A DNA stretch of 14,643 nucleotides, from NCBI GenBank assembly GCA_016875155.1, contig VGSD01000013.1, forward strand, positions 1 to 14,643. Direction: 5' to 3'. The position numbers and the translations under genes are program-made. This document shows positions 1 to 7,177 of this stretch, one piece after another. The notes beneath the pieces were generated by a model. That model was given only the letters and a program-made list of their open reading frames with translations, had not been told where the DNA came from and searched no databases. How positions within the stretch are numbered: position 1 is the stretch's first letter; each line of letters begins with the position of its first letter. The DNA comes from Deltaproteobacteria bacterium (GTDB lineage: Bacteria; Desulfobacterota; BSN033; UBA1163).

Positions 1-137
1 ACTCCTGACAATCGGATTCTTTTATCGTTACCTCTATGGCATGTTTTGGCATGAACATAGTGTATCACAAGCTTAAATATAAATCCAGTTATTTATGAGA
101 CATTACAGTAGGGAAAATGGAATGGGGAAGATTATTA
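1..137. other. Left-edge intergenic stretch downstream of the isomerase gene
   Basis: No gene is supported. The stretch is AT-rich and holds a direct repeat of TGGCATG (37-43 and 47-53), a 10-bp period. No hairpin followed by a T-tract is seen for the leftward operon, so transcription may continue off the window. Confidence 0.4.
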
Positions 138-983
138 TTAGGATATCGTTTCCAATAGCCCTTTCAGGTAGCCGATGGAAAAACTGGCAATGCTCTGTGG
201 GTCAGGGTCGAATCGGAAGACCTCGACAGAGATGTAGCCTTTGTAGCCGTTTTTAAGCAATGTATTCAGGATGGGCTCGAATTTAATATCACCGAAACCT
301 GGTCCCGATCCATTGGCATCGTTGACATGGACGTGTCGGAGGTATCCAGAGTCCAGAGTCCGGAGCAAAGAATTGGTCAGCGATTTCTCAGAAGCCGAGG
401 CGCTCCGGCAATCGAAGACCATCTTTAAATTGGGATGCCGAACCTCTTTTACAAACCGGATCGCTTCATCGATGGTGTTGATGAAGTTGGTTTGAGGGGG
501 AGCCAGGGGTTCAATGCAGTAGATCACATTTCTCTGACGGGCTGCTTTCAGGCTAACCCTGAACGTCTCTTTGGCATACTCCCACGATGCCTTGGCGTCC
601 CATCCCTCTTTAATCGTCCTCTGATGGGGAGATCCGTGGACGAGAATCTTTCCTCCAAGATCGGCGCAGAAATGGATGAGGGCTTCGATATATTCCTGGG
701 TCTGGATGCGTATGAATTCATCCGGATGGTTGATGTAGAGGCCTTCAGGTTTAACGAGAAGCCAGTGAAGCCCGACGATCTCAATCCCGTTATCCTCTGC
801 GGCCCGACGGATTGCATTTCTTCTCTTCGTGGATATCTCGGTTACCGAATCGGCTAGGGTGAAGGGCGCGATCTCCATTCCATCGTAGCCCAGTCGTGCG
901 GCATATTCAAAGACCCTTTCGATGGGCCATCCTTGGAAGAGCTCATTGCAGATGGAGATCTTAAAAGGGCTTTTCTTATTCAT
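138..983 (-). CDS. Sugar phosphate isomerase/epimerase, xylose-isomerase-like TIM barrel
   Basis: 281 aa protein of the AP-endonuclease-2/xylose-isomerase-like TIM-barrel superfamily, which includes D-tagatose/D-psicose 3-epimerases, hydroxypyruvate isomerases and IolE/IolI-type enzymes. The four metal ligands expected for the family can be placed: E158 (CIEPL), D191 (VFDCRS), H217 (RHVHVND) and E254 (ISVEVF). H116/H120 (LVHGSPH) lie on an earlier barrel strand. The length is normal for the family. The start ATG overlaps the TGA of the upstream transaldolase-like gene as ATGA, and a GAGGGAGG ribosome site sits just before it, so translation is probably coupled. It is the last of three co-directional genes here; no clear terminator is seen in 1-137. 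Family membership is secure, but the substrate cannot be read from sequence. From context I infer ketose/aldose isomerisation or C3 epimerisation in the same pathway as its two neighbours. Confidence 0.85.
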   Translation of the reverse strand: MNKKSPFKISICNELFQGWPIERVFEYAARLGYDGMEIAPFTLADSVTEISTKRRNAIRRAAEDNGIEIVGLHWLLVKPEGLYINHPDEFIRIQTQEYIEALIHFCADLGGKILVHGSPHQRTIKEGWDAKASWEYAKETFRVSLKAARQRNVIYCIEPLAPPQTNFINTIDEAIRFVKEVRHPNLKMVFDCRSASASEKSLTNSLLRTLDSGYLRHVHVNDANGSGPGFGDIKFEPILNTLLKNGYKGYISVEVFRFDPDPQSIASFSIGYLKGLLETIS

Positions 984-3133
984 TTCCTCCCTCTCTTCTT
1001 AAACGTGTGTTGTTTTTTCATTGGTTTCTTAAGAATTGAAATCATCTCTTTTTCAAATGTATCATAAGCCGCCTTGAATTCAAAGAGGGTTTTCTGCACA
1101 GGGCCGAACTCCGGCCAATCCGAAGGGGTTAAGCCTTTCAATCCAAACTCACCTGAGATGCCCACTTCTTTAAACACCTCAGCCAATTCTGGATTGATCT
1201 CGTAAGCCTTCCGAAAATCCTCTATCTGATTGAGAAGATCGAAAACCTCTTTTGAAAAAGAATGTGAGATAGACTCTTCAAACCCTTTCAAGTCAAATTG
1301 GAGTGCTTCTGCCATTTTTCTCACATTCTCCTGGTGATCCGGAAATTCAGTATGGACAAGGTTACGGCAGGTAAGGGTCCAGTAGGTGTCGAAAGGTTTC
1401 CTTTTAGAGGCAGGTAGGTAGTGAATTCGGTCCATGATGAGACGTGCCTGAAATTGGGTTATTCCTTTTCTATTCATTAAATAAGCGATCCATTTTTTTC
1501 GGTTCTCATCGGAAAAGAAGAGTGACCAGACCCTTCTTGCTACCAATGTCCCTGATTTGCCAATCCCATCTTCCAATTTCTGAAGGGATTCCTTTGAGGT
1601 GACTTCTTCCAAGGCGCTGAAGATGGGGTCGTTCAAGATCTTTTGGCCATGTGCGAAACGCGTTGCCGCAAGGACCTTCTCTTCATAATTCTTTGCCATG
1701 GCCACTTTCTCTTTGGTTCCATTTGCTTCGGAAAGGCGTTCAACCTTTTGAATGGCTTTCCCTAGGCCAACCTTCATTTTTAATTCCTTAAAGAGTTCTT
1801 CAAGTTTGACCTCTCTCAGATGGCTTTCGAGACGCCCGCCCATGTTGGTCATATAGAGCTGGGTTGGCCGGATTCCTTTTTTGATGGCATCAGCCATTCC
1901 TTCCATCTCTTCCAGAATGAGCGTCGCTTCCTGGCTGACGCTATAATCAACCGTGATGTTTGACCCGAAGCCAAAGGAATTGATCTTTCTGGTAATGGTT
2001 CTGGCAGCGGGTGTTGTGGCAGCCACTTTGATGACGAGATTCGGTCTTCCTTTCCATCCGTCCATCCGGTAACCAGCGAGAAGGTACTGATCATAGAGGG
2101 AGAGGTTTTCAGAGGTGAGAGAAAACGCCTTAAACACATCTCTGATACTCTCCTCCACGAGGTGTGCAATATTGGGATTGAGTTGGAAACTGACGACACC
2201 CCCTCCGGAGGTTTCTCGAAGGTTGAAGAAAATGGGACGGAACACATAGAGATTATCCCAGAGGGCAAGCAGTGTGGCGTAAAGCGTTATCTCCTCACCA
2301 TATTGAGAAGGTTTGGCAGACCAGCGTTTAAAATCCGGATGTCGCTTCACTTCTTCGCGAAAGAGTGTGGTGAGAGAAGGTTCATCCTGATAAGCCCTTG
2401 CAGCCAGAACAGGATTGGTAGAAACCTGTTCAAATCCTAAGTGTCTGAGCCATCTCAAGCCGATAGCATAATCATTACCGAATTTACAAAGCCCATCTTT
2501 CACCATTTTGGTGTAGACGTTCTCTCGGATCTCCTTTTCAGCTTTTTTTAAAAATTGGGCAAAGAGATTTCTCTTGAAATCGAGGCCCTCTTCGATTCGA
2601 AGGGCTGTCTTGGCAACCATGCTGTTTCCCTTCTGGACCCTCTTCATCTTTGATAACCATTCCTGTAAGACTGCCCGAGCGATCGAAAACCCTCCCTCCT
2701 TCTTTTCAATATCTTCCCATTCTTCAAGAGAATTCAGGATATATTGAAGGGATTGGGCCTTCTCATCATCATTGAGCCAACGGCTTTCGAGACCATAGAA
2801 GTTCAGTGCGGTCTCCAACATATATTCGTAAGAGAATTGCCTAAGTTGAACTTTATGTTGAAAGGTTTCTTTCGATTCATCGGAAACTGGCCGGGAAATG
2901 GAGAAGAGGAGGTTCAATTTTCGGATGAGGCCTCCTACGGTTTCGGACAATTTCCCGTTGATTTGAGGGAAGAGGAGGTGGTCAGAAGCCAGGGTGGTCT
3001 GGCCCCACTGGACAAGGGAGAAGAGATGGTTGACGTGGTCATCCTTGATAGGTGGTCTCTCTTCAAATGAAAGAGGTTGCGGATGGCTGGATTGAACGAC
3101 CTGGTTCACAACATCTTGTCTTACACTTCGCAT
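980..3133 (-). CDS. Long transaldolase-like protein
   Basis: 717 aa soluble protein. A transaldolase-like core spans roughly residues 220-440. It contains STNPVLAARAY (238-248), matching the TTNP strand of transaldolases; NLVIKVAATTPAARTI (365-380), matching the strand that carries the Schiff-base lysine (candidate K369); and GSNITVDYSVSQEATLILEE (390-409), matching the following N-x-T...S-x-x-Q-A segment. Ordinary transaldolases are about 215-380 aa. This protein has about 215 extra N-terminal residues and about 275 extra C-terminal ones that I do not recognise, ending in a strongly basic tail (KKPMKKQHTFKKRGRK). It is therefore a divergent family member; the reaction may be dihydroxyacetone transfer or simple aldol cleavage, as in fructose-6-phosphate aldolase. 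The start is supported by GAGGAG at 3141-3146, 7 nt upstream. It overlaps the epimerase-like gene by 13 nt and the downstream isomerase by ATGA, indicating one operon. Confidence 0.72.
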   Translation of the reverse strand: MRSVRQDVVNQVVQSSHPQPLSFEERPPIKDDHVNHLFSLVQWGQTTLASDHLLFPQINGKLSETVGGLIRKLNLLFSISRPVSDESKETFQHKVQLRQFSYEYMLETALNFYGLESRWLNDDEKAQSLQYILNSLEEWEDIEKKEGGFSIARAVLQEWLSKMKRVQKGNSMVAKTALRIEEGLDFKRNLFAQFLKKAEKEIRENVYTKMVKDGLCKFGNDYAIGLRWLRHLGFEQVSTNPVLAARAYQDEPSLTTLFREEVKRHPDFKRWSAKPSQYGEEITLYATLLALWDNLYVFRPIFFNLRETSGGGVVSFQLNPNIAHLVEESIRDVFKAFSLTSENLSLYDQYLLAGYRMDGWKGRPNLVIKVAATTPAARTITRKINSFGFGSNITVDYSVSQEATLILEEMEGMADAIKKGIRPTQLYMTNMGGRLESHLREVKLEELFKELKMKVGLGKAIQKVERLSEANGTKEKVAMAKNYEEKVLAATRFAHGQKILNDPIFSALEEVTSKESLQKLEDGIGKSGTLVARRVWSLFFSDENRKKWIAYLMNRKGITQFQARLIMDRIHYLPASKRKPFDTYWTLTCRNLVHTEFPDHQENVRKMAEALQFDLKGFEESISHSFSKEVFDLLNQIEDFRKAYEINPELAEVFKEVGISGEFGLKGLTPSDWPEFGPVQKTLFEFKAAYDTFEKEMISILKKPMKKQHTFKKRGRK

Positions 3134-4665
3134 AAATCATCTCCTCTCTCAACTCCCAGTAGATTTAAGTGTTTCTCAATATGATTTTCAAGGAGAGACC
3201 AGTAGCCCTCCTCATGTTCGATCAATGTCTTAAAGAATAATCCCCGTGATGGGCTATTCAGCAGAAAACCATACGTGATATGAAGAAGCTGCCTTGAATT
3301 CTCCTCATCCAGAAGTTCAGAAAGGTGTTGATCATCCAGATTCTCCGGCTTTGGAACCCGGTTCAAATCTGTGGTCACATGATAAAGCTTGGAGGCTTCC
3401 TTAAAGGCAGATAAGGCCGTGCGATACATCTCTTTAAAGAGGGAAGGGGATTTCAGGGCGATCAGGCGTACGGCCTCCAGCCAGCTTGTCCCTGCTGTTT
3501 TAAGATGGACTTTTCCTCCAGCGATTTCCCCGACATGGGGGAAGATGGAGAATTTGTCGCTTCCCGAGTGGATGGAGAGTTTGTAATTTCCATAATGCTG
3601 CGCAATGAGGCTGTGGTGGTAGAACTGTTTCCTAAAGGCTTGGACCTCTCCGCGATAGTCAATCCCCTTCTGAAACTCCCCGATGAACCTGGGGGCAAGC
3701 GATTCAAACCGTACCCCTCGATGGCGTAACACAATCATCAGGAAAAGATGGGTCTCCGGAGGAGTAGGGAAGGGAATCTCGTCGGCGGATATCTCAAAAT
3801 CAATCAGGTTTTTTCTTCCTGTTCGCTTCATAATAAATTGATAGACCTCTTCGGAGAAATCAATCGCCTTATGAAAGAGAAGGACATCCCTTTTCACTTC
3901 TTCCTCTGAAAAACGTATGGAGAGTTCGCCACTCGTGTCCCGGAATGTAAATTCCTTGTCCAATAAGAGATGGAGAAGGACCTTTGCATCTCCGGGGTCG
4001 ATCTCCTCTCTGAATCTTCGTTCAACCATTTCGTTTCTTATGGAAAGCGCTTCGAAGTTCAATTTTTCTGAGAGATCAAGGGTGATCATGGAAACCCCTG
4101 CATCCAGAGCCAATTTCACCTCATCCAGAGATTTCAGGTGATCTCCGTCTGCACCATAACCCTTCCGGTAATTTTCTTGAAAGACCGACCAAGCCGCATC
4201 TGCGATGACCTCTTTAAAATTTCTGTTGGTCTGGCCATTCTCACGAATCGACTGCTGAGCAAAAACAGGTCGGGCCTTGAACTTTCTGACTGCCCGGATA
4301 TGTCCGGGAGTAGCCATACCAAGACGATCTCCGGTTCCAATGGTCGCAGGGTAATTCAGCAGTGAGACCGGCTTGGTGAAGGGAAAGAGTTCCATTAATA
4401 TGAGGGTATTCCCCAGTGAGAGATCGCATAGTTTGAGAGAGGGAACGTGGTTAAAAATATTTCCGGTAAAAGGATCCTTAAGGAGCGCTTCTTTATCGCC
4501 GATGATTGCCAGCTTTTTACTATCACCGATTCGAATCAGCCCAAAGAACAATTCGCTCTGTGAGCAGAAAGAGGTAGGATAGACCTTTTTGAGGTCAATG
4601 GGAAAAACCTGAAAGAAGTTCAAAAGTTCATCAAAAGTGGGAATCCGGCTCGGTTCAATCAACAT
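3121..4665 (-). CDS. Tagaturonate epimerase (UxaE)-like protein
   Basis: 514 aa cytosolic protein resembling the UxaE family. Its characterised Thermotoga member epimerises D-tagaturonate to D-fructuronate in galacturonate catabolism. Features recalling the family: IGTGDRLGMATPGHIRA (109-125), GADGDHLKS (171-179), SIHSGSDKFSIFPHVGE (364-380) and KTAGTSWLEAVR (389-400). H366, D370 and H377 are plausible metal or substrate residues, inferred from conservation style only. The length is close to the expected ~480-510 aa. It is the first gene of a leftward three-gene operon, about 90 nt downstream of a strong promoter match, with AGAAAGGA at 4670-4677 as ribosome site. No other uronate genes (uxaC, uxuA, uxuB, kdgK) are in the window. 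The neighbours are instead a transaldolase-like protein and a TIM-barrel isomerase, so the true substrate may be another keto-sugar or sugar phosphate. Family call moderately strong; substrate uncertain. Confidence 0.72.
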   Translation of the reverse strand: MLIEPSRIPTFDELLNFFQVFPIDLKKVYPTSFCSQSELFFGLIRIGDSKKLAIIGDKEALLKDPFTGNIFNHVPSLKLCDLSLGNTLILMELFPFTKPVSLLNYPATIGTGDRLGMATPGHIRAVRKFKARPVFAQQSIRENGQTNRNFKEVIADAAWSVFQENYRKGYGADGDHLKSLDEVKLALDAGVSMITLDLSEKLNFEALSIRNEMVERRFREEIDPGDAKVLLHLLLDKEFTFRDTSGELSIRFSEEEVKRDVLLFHKAIDFSEEVYQFIMKRTGRKNLIDFEISADEIPFPTPPETHLFLMIVLRHRGVRFESLAPRFIGEFQKGIDYRGEVQAFRKQFYHHSLIAQHYGNYKLSIHSGSDKFSIFPHVGEIAGGKVHLKTAGTSWLEAVRLIALKSPSLFKEMYRTALSAFKEASKLYHVTTDLNRVPKPENLDDQHLSELLDEENSRQLLHITYGFLLNSPSRGLFFKTLIEHEEGYWSLLENHIEKHLNLLGVERGDDLCEV

Positions 4666-4760
4666 CCTATCCTTTCTCTTTAATCATAGTGGGGAAGAGA
4701 TGTTTTATTTTTTTGAAAACGGCGCTTGCCATTTTGAGGGCTCCGAATCAAAGCCGTCTC

Positions 4761-4790
4761 ATTATATATCTTTCTGATCTTGACTGTCAA
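4761..4790 (-). promoter_or_regulatory. Consensus sigma-70 promoter of the epimerase/transaldolase/isomerase operon
   Basis: Read on the minus strand, TTGACA (4785-4790) and TATAAT (4761-4766) are separated by 18 bp. Both hexamers match the sigma-70 consensus exactly. Transcription would start near 4754, giving a leader of about 90 nt before the ATG at 4665. No operator-like palindrome is evident directly on the hexamers. Confidence 0.72.
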
Positions 4791-4870
4791 TTTTCAGAGA
4801 AAGACTATTTCTTGACCCATTCGGCAGCGTTTCTCCCCGTATTTTTAAACAGGAGAAACCGCTGCTCAGG

Positions 4871-4925
4871 GTCAACCCCTGCCTACCGGCAGGCAGGCTG
4901 AGCCCCTTGGGCTGATCGGGTTGAC
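4871..4925. repeat. Nested inverted repeat with a GC-rich palindrome
   Basis: An outer 8-bp inverted repeat GTCAACCC (4871-4878) / GGGTTGAC (4918-4925) encloses a 20-bp near-perfect palindrome, CCTGCCTACCGGCAGGCAGG (4878-4897), with one mismatched pair (4885/4890). The AGCC...GGCT segment at 4901-4912 can form another small hairpin. There is no T-tract, so this is not a standard intrinsic terminator. It resembles REP-like intergenic palindromes and lies between the two divergent promoter candidates. Confidence 0.6.
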
Positions 4926-4987
4926 AGAGTTCGCCGAAATCTTAAGTCGAAAGCAATCCCTGGTGTTAATGCTATTGAGTCGAAGGG

Positions 4988-5016
4988 TTGATTTTTTAAA
5001 CTATCTTCATCATAAT
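4988..5016 (+). promoter_or_regulatory. argS: Candidate sigma-70 promoter for argS
   Basis: TTGATT (4988-4993) and CATAAT (5011-5016) are spaced by 17 bp, matching the consensus at 4/6 and 5/6 positions. Transcription would begin near 5023, so the inverted repeat at 5037-5100 would lie in the argS leader. This is a moderate match judged by eye; promoters inside or upstream of the repeats cannot be excluded. Confidence 0.45.
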
Positions 5017-5036
5017 TGGAACAAACACGATGGTTT

Positions 5037-5100
5037 ACCCCGTTAGAAAGTCTTCGACTTCCTTTTTTGGGACGGTTTCCAATGGTTTTTCTAACGGGGT
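5037..5100. repeat. 13-bp inverted repeat in the argS leader
   Basis: ACCCCGTTAGAAA (5037-5049) and TTTCTAACGGGGT (5088-5100) are perfect 13-bp complementary arms around a 38-nt loop. The right arm ends one base before the presumed argS ribosome site GAAAGG (5101-5106), itself 6 nt from the ATG. A small alternative hairpin, AAGTC-TTC-GACTT (5048-5060), overlaps the left arm. It could be a mobile or dispersed intergenic repeat, or a leader structure affecting argS translation. No T-box consensus is present. Confidence 0.65.
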
Positions 5101-5112
5101 GAAAGGCCAAAG

Positions 5113-7074
5113 ATGATTAGAGAAGGAGTGGCGGCATCATTAAAGAAAATATTTGGGATTGATGAGATTCCCATCAATATCCCGCCCAAGAGGGAGATGG
5201 GCGATCTTTCGAGTGCGATCTGCCTATCCCTTGCTAAGGAAAAACGTCGCCCGCCGCTGGAGATTGCAAAAGAAGTGGTTGAACAATTGAAGACAAATCC
5301 TCCAGCCTATATTGAGGAAATCAATCTGACCCCCCCCGGGTATATCAATTTTAAGGTCCAATGGCCTAAATTAACAAAAGAATTGATACGTGAAATCTTT
5401 GAAAAGGTTAACCTCTTCGGACAACCCATTCCGTCTGAGAGAGAGAAGGTCTTTGTCGAACATACGAGCGTCAATCCCAACAAAGCCATGCATATCGGCC
5501 ACCTTCGTAATTCGGTCTTGGGCGATACGGTGGCTAGGGTTTTTCGATGGCTCGGCTATTCGACGGAGGTTTGCAACTATATTGACGACACAGGCGTTCA
5601 GGTAGTCGATGTGGTTACGGCTCTCCTCTACCTTGACTCTCCCTTTTTTAAAGAAGGATCATCTGACATCGAATCAATATGGGAAAAGGTTCCGAAGAAC
5701 CTGTCCTTCGACTATTTCTGTTGGGATATCTATGCCCGTTTCCAGAGTGAGGTCGAAAAAGATTCATCTCTTAAAGAGAAGCGGGAATGGATTCTCCAAC
5801 AGATCGAGAATGGGCGTCCTCCAGTTGCAACCTTTGCCAAAGGATTAGCCACCCGAATTGTTCAATCCCACCTCGAAACCGTGGCGCAACTCTCCATCTA
5901 TTATGATTTGCTCAACTGGGAGTCCGATATCATCCATCAGGGTTTCTGGGAATCCACCTTCGAACTCCTCAAGGAGAGAGGGGGGCTCCGATTTGAGACA
6001 GAGGGTCCCAATCAAGGGTGCTGGGTTGTCCCATTCGGTGGAATTGTGGAGACAGACAATGGAATCAAGAGTCTGGACAAGATTCTGGTCCGTTCCAACG
6101 GAAGCGTGACCTATACGGGAAAGGACACGGCTTACCAACTCTGGAAATTCGGGCTCCTCAAGAAAGATTTTTTATACAAAAACTGGGGAACTCAAGCCAA
6201 CAGAGAAAATCTCTGGACAACGGCGAAGAATGGCCAACCCGCAGACCGTCTTCAAAGACAATTTGGAAAAGCGGATCGGGTGATCAATGTGATTGATGTG
6301 AGACAGAGTTACCCCCAGGAGGTGGTGCGCGAATGCCTCCGGCAGATGAGTTTCGAGAAAGAGGCAGAGCAGTCCATTCATCTGGCCTATGAGGTGGTTA
6401 ATCTTTCTCCCTCTGCTGCAAGGATTTTAGGTGCGGAGGATACCGAAGAAGGAAAATCTGTGGCTATGTCAGGCCGCTCTGGAACAGGAGTGAAAGCAAA
6501 GGATTTCATCGAGATGGTGCGAAAGAAGGTGGTGGAGAAGGCAGACCATCCCCTTGAAGAAAATGTTGCCAGGGCGCTGGCTTCTGCGGCCATCCGTTAC
6601 TACCTTCTCAAATTCACACTTGAGAGTCAGATCATTTTCGACTTTGATGAAGCCCTTAAAACGACCGGGGATACAGGGATCTATCTGGAGTATGCCCATG
6701 CGCGGGCATGTAGTATCCTGAGGAAGGCTGAAGAACGAAAAATCGAGTTTGGTTGGAGTCAGGAGGCTGTTCCACCCAAGTTGACTGAGACCGAGAGGGA
6801 TCTGGTGGAGGTTCTCTCGAGGTTCAATTCCACAGTCGTCAGGGCAGGAAAGAACCTCAGGATGTCCCAGTTGACAGAGTACGCTTTTGATCTTGCCACC
6901 TCCTTTACGAATTTCTATGAACATCCTGATCCAGGATCAGATATCCAGACTCCATTCATCCATCTTCAAGATCGAAACTTGCGGACTTTCAGGCTCTCTC
7001 TGGTACAGGCATTTCGGATTGTGATGGGAAATACACTCCGGTTGATGGGAATGCCCACTCTTGAAAAAATATAA
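5113..7074 (+). CDS. argS: Arginyl-tRNA synthetase
   Basis: 653 aa class I aminoacyl-tRNA synthetase that charges tRNA-Arg with arginine using ATP in the cytosol. The N-terminal ArgRS-specific domain covers about residues 1-95. The Rossmann catalytic core starts with VEHTSVNPNKAMHIGHLRNSVLGD, with HIGH at 127-130. KADRVINVIDVRQSYPQ lies mid-protein. The KMSKS-equivalent loop reads MSGRSG (452-457). The C-terminal DALR-type anticodon domain (about 540-653) ends in LRLMGMPTLEKI, as in other ArgRS. It is longer than the ~560-580 aa common in bacteria, and the MSGR loop and the ADRVINVID region look more like archaeal-type ArgRS. The start ATG follows GAAAGG by 6 nt, right after an inverted repeat. 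No terminator follows; a repeat array fills the gap to the next gene. Confidence 0.95.
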   Translation: MIREGVAASLKKIFGIDEIPINIPPKREMGDLSSAICLSLAKEKRRPPLEIAKEVVEQLKTNPPAYIEEINLTPPGYINFKVQWPKLTKELIREIFEKVNLFGQPIPSEREKVFVEHTSVNPNKAMHIGHLRNSVLGDTVARVFRWLGYSTEVCNYIDDTGVQVVDVVTALLYLDSPFFKEGSSDIESIWEKVPKNLSFDYFCWDIYARFQSEVEKDSSLKEKREWILQQIENGRPPVATFAKGLATRIVQSHLETVAQLSIYYDLLNWESDIIHQGFWESTFELLKERGGLRFETEGPNQGCWVVPFGGIVETDNGIKSLDKILVRSNGSVTYTGKDTAYQLWKFGLLKKDFLYKNWGTQANRENLWTTAKNGQPADRLQRQFGKADRVINVIDVRQSYPQEVVRECLRQMSFEKEAEQSIHLAYEVVNLSPSAARILGAEDTEEGKSVAMSGRSGTGVKAKDFIEMVRKKVVEKADHPLEENVARALASAAIRYYLLKFTLESQIIFDFDEALKTTGDTGIYLEYAHARACSILRKAEERKIEFGWSQEAVPPKLTETERDLVEVLSRFNSTVVRAGKNLRMSQLTEYAFDLATSFTNFYEHPDPGSDIQTPFIHLQDRNLRTFRLSLVQAFRIVMGNTLRLMGMPTLEKI

Positions 7075-7084
7075 AGGTACCAGT

Positions 7085-7156
7085 GGTCAAGGATTCAAGG
7101 GGTCAAGTGATCTTTGAAATACTGGAACCCTGGAACCCTCGAATCCTTGCACCCTT
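7085..7156. repeat. Facing 8-nt-period degenerate arrays between argS and the Memo gene
   Basis: The left side reads as octamers AAGGATTC, AAGGGGTC, AAGTGATC (7089-7112). The right side reads TGGAACCC, TGGAACCC, TCGAATCC, TTGCACCC (7123-7154). CAAGGATTCAAGGG (7088-7101) pairs with CCCTCGAATCCTTG (7136-7149) with one mismatch, so the whole unit can fold as a hairpin. It occupies nearly all of the spacer. The same octamer type recurs at 11841-11875 and 12097-12128. Confidence 0.65.
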
Positions 7157-7177
7157 TTAAAAAATGAGGTGAGATCT

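Noticed and set aside
37..53. Sigma-54 promoter (TGGCATG...TGGCA)
   Set aside because: The GG and GC elements are 9 bp apart instead of 10, and no gene in the window lies downstream on the plus strand.
435..857. 140-aa plus-strand frame opposite the isomerase gene
   Set aside because: It is antisense to a gene with clear metal-site motifs, shows no recognisable domain, and has no operon context.
4689..4901. 70-aa plus-strand frame in the divergent spacer
   Set aside because: It runs through the leftward promoter and into the palindromic repeat, and has no ribosome site or recognisable sequence.
5023..5112. T-box riboswitch upstream of argS
   Set aside because: No AGGGTGGNACCGCG-type T-box sequence or terminator T-tract is present; only one long-loop inverted repeat is seen.
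7085..7156. CRISPR-like array
   Set aside because: The units are contiguous degenerate octamers without spacers, and no cas genes are nearby.
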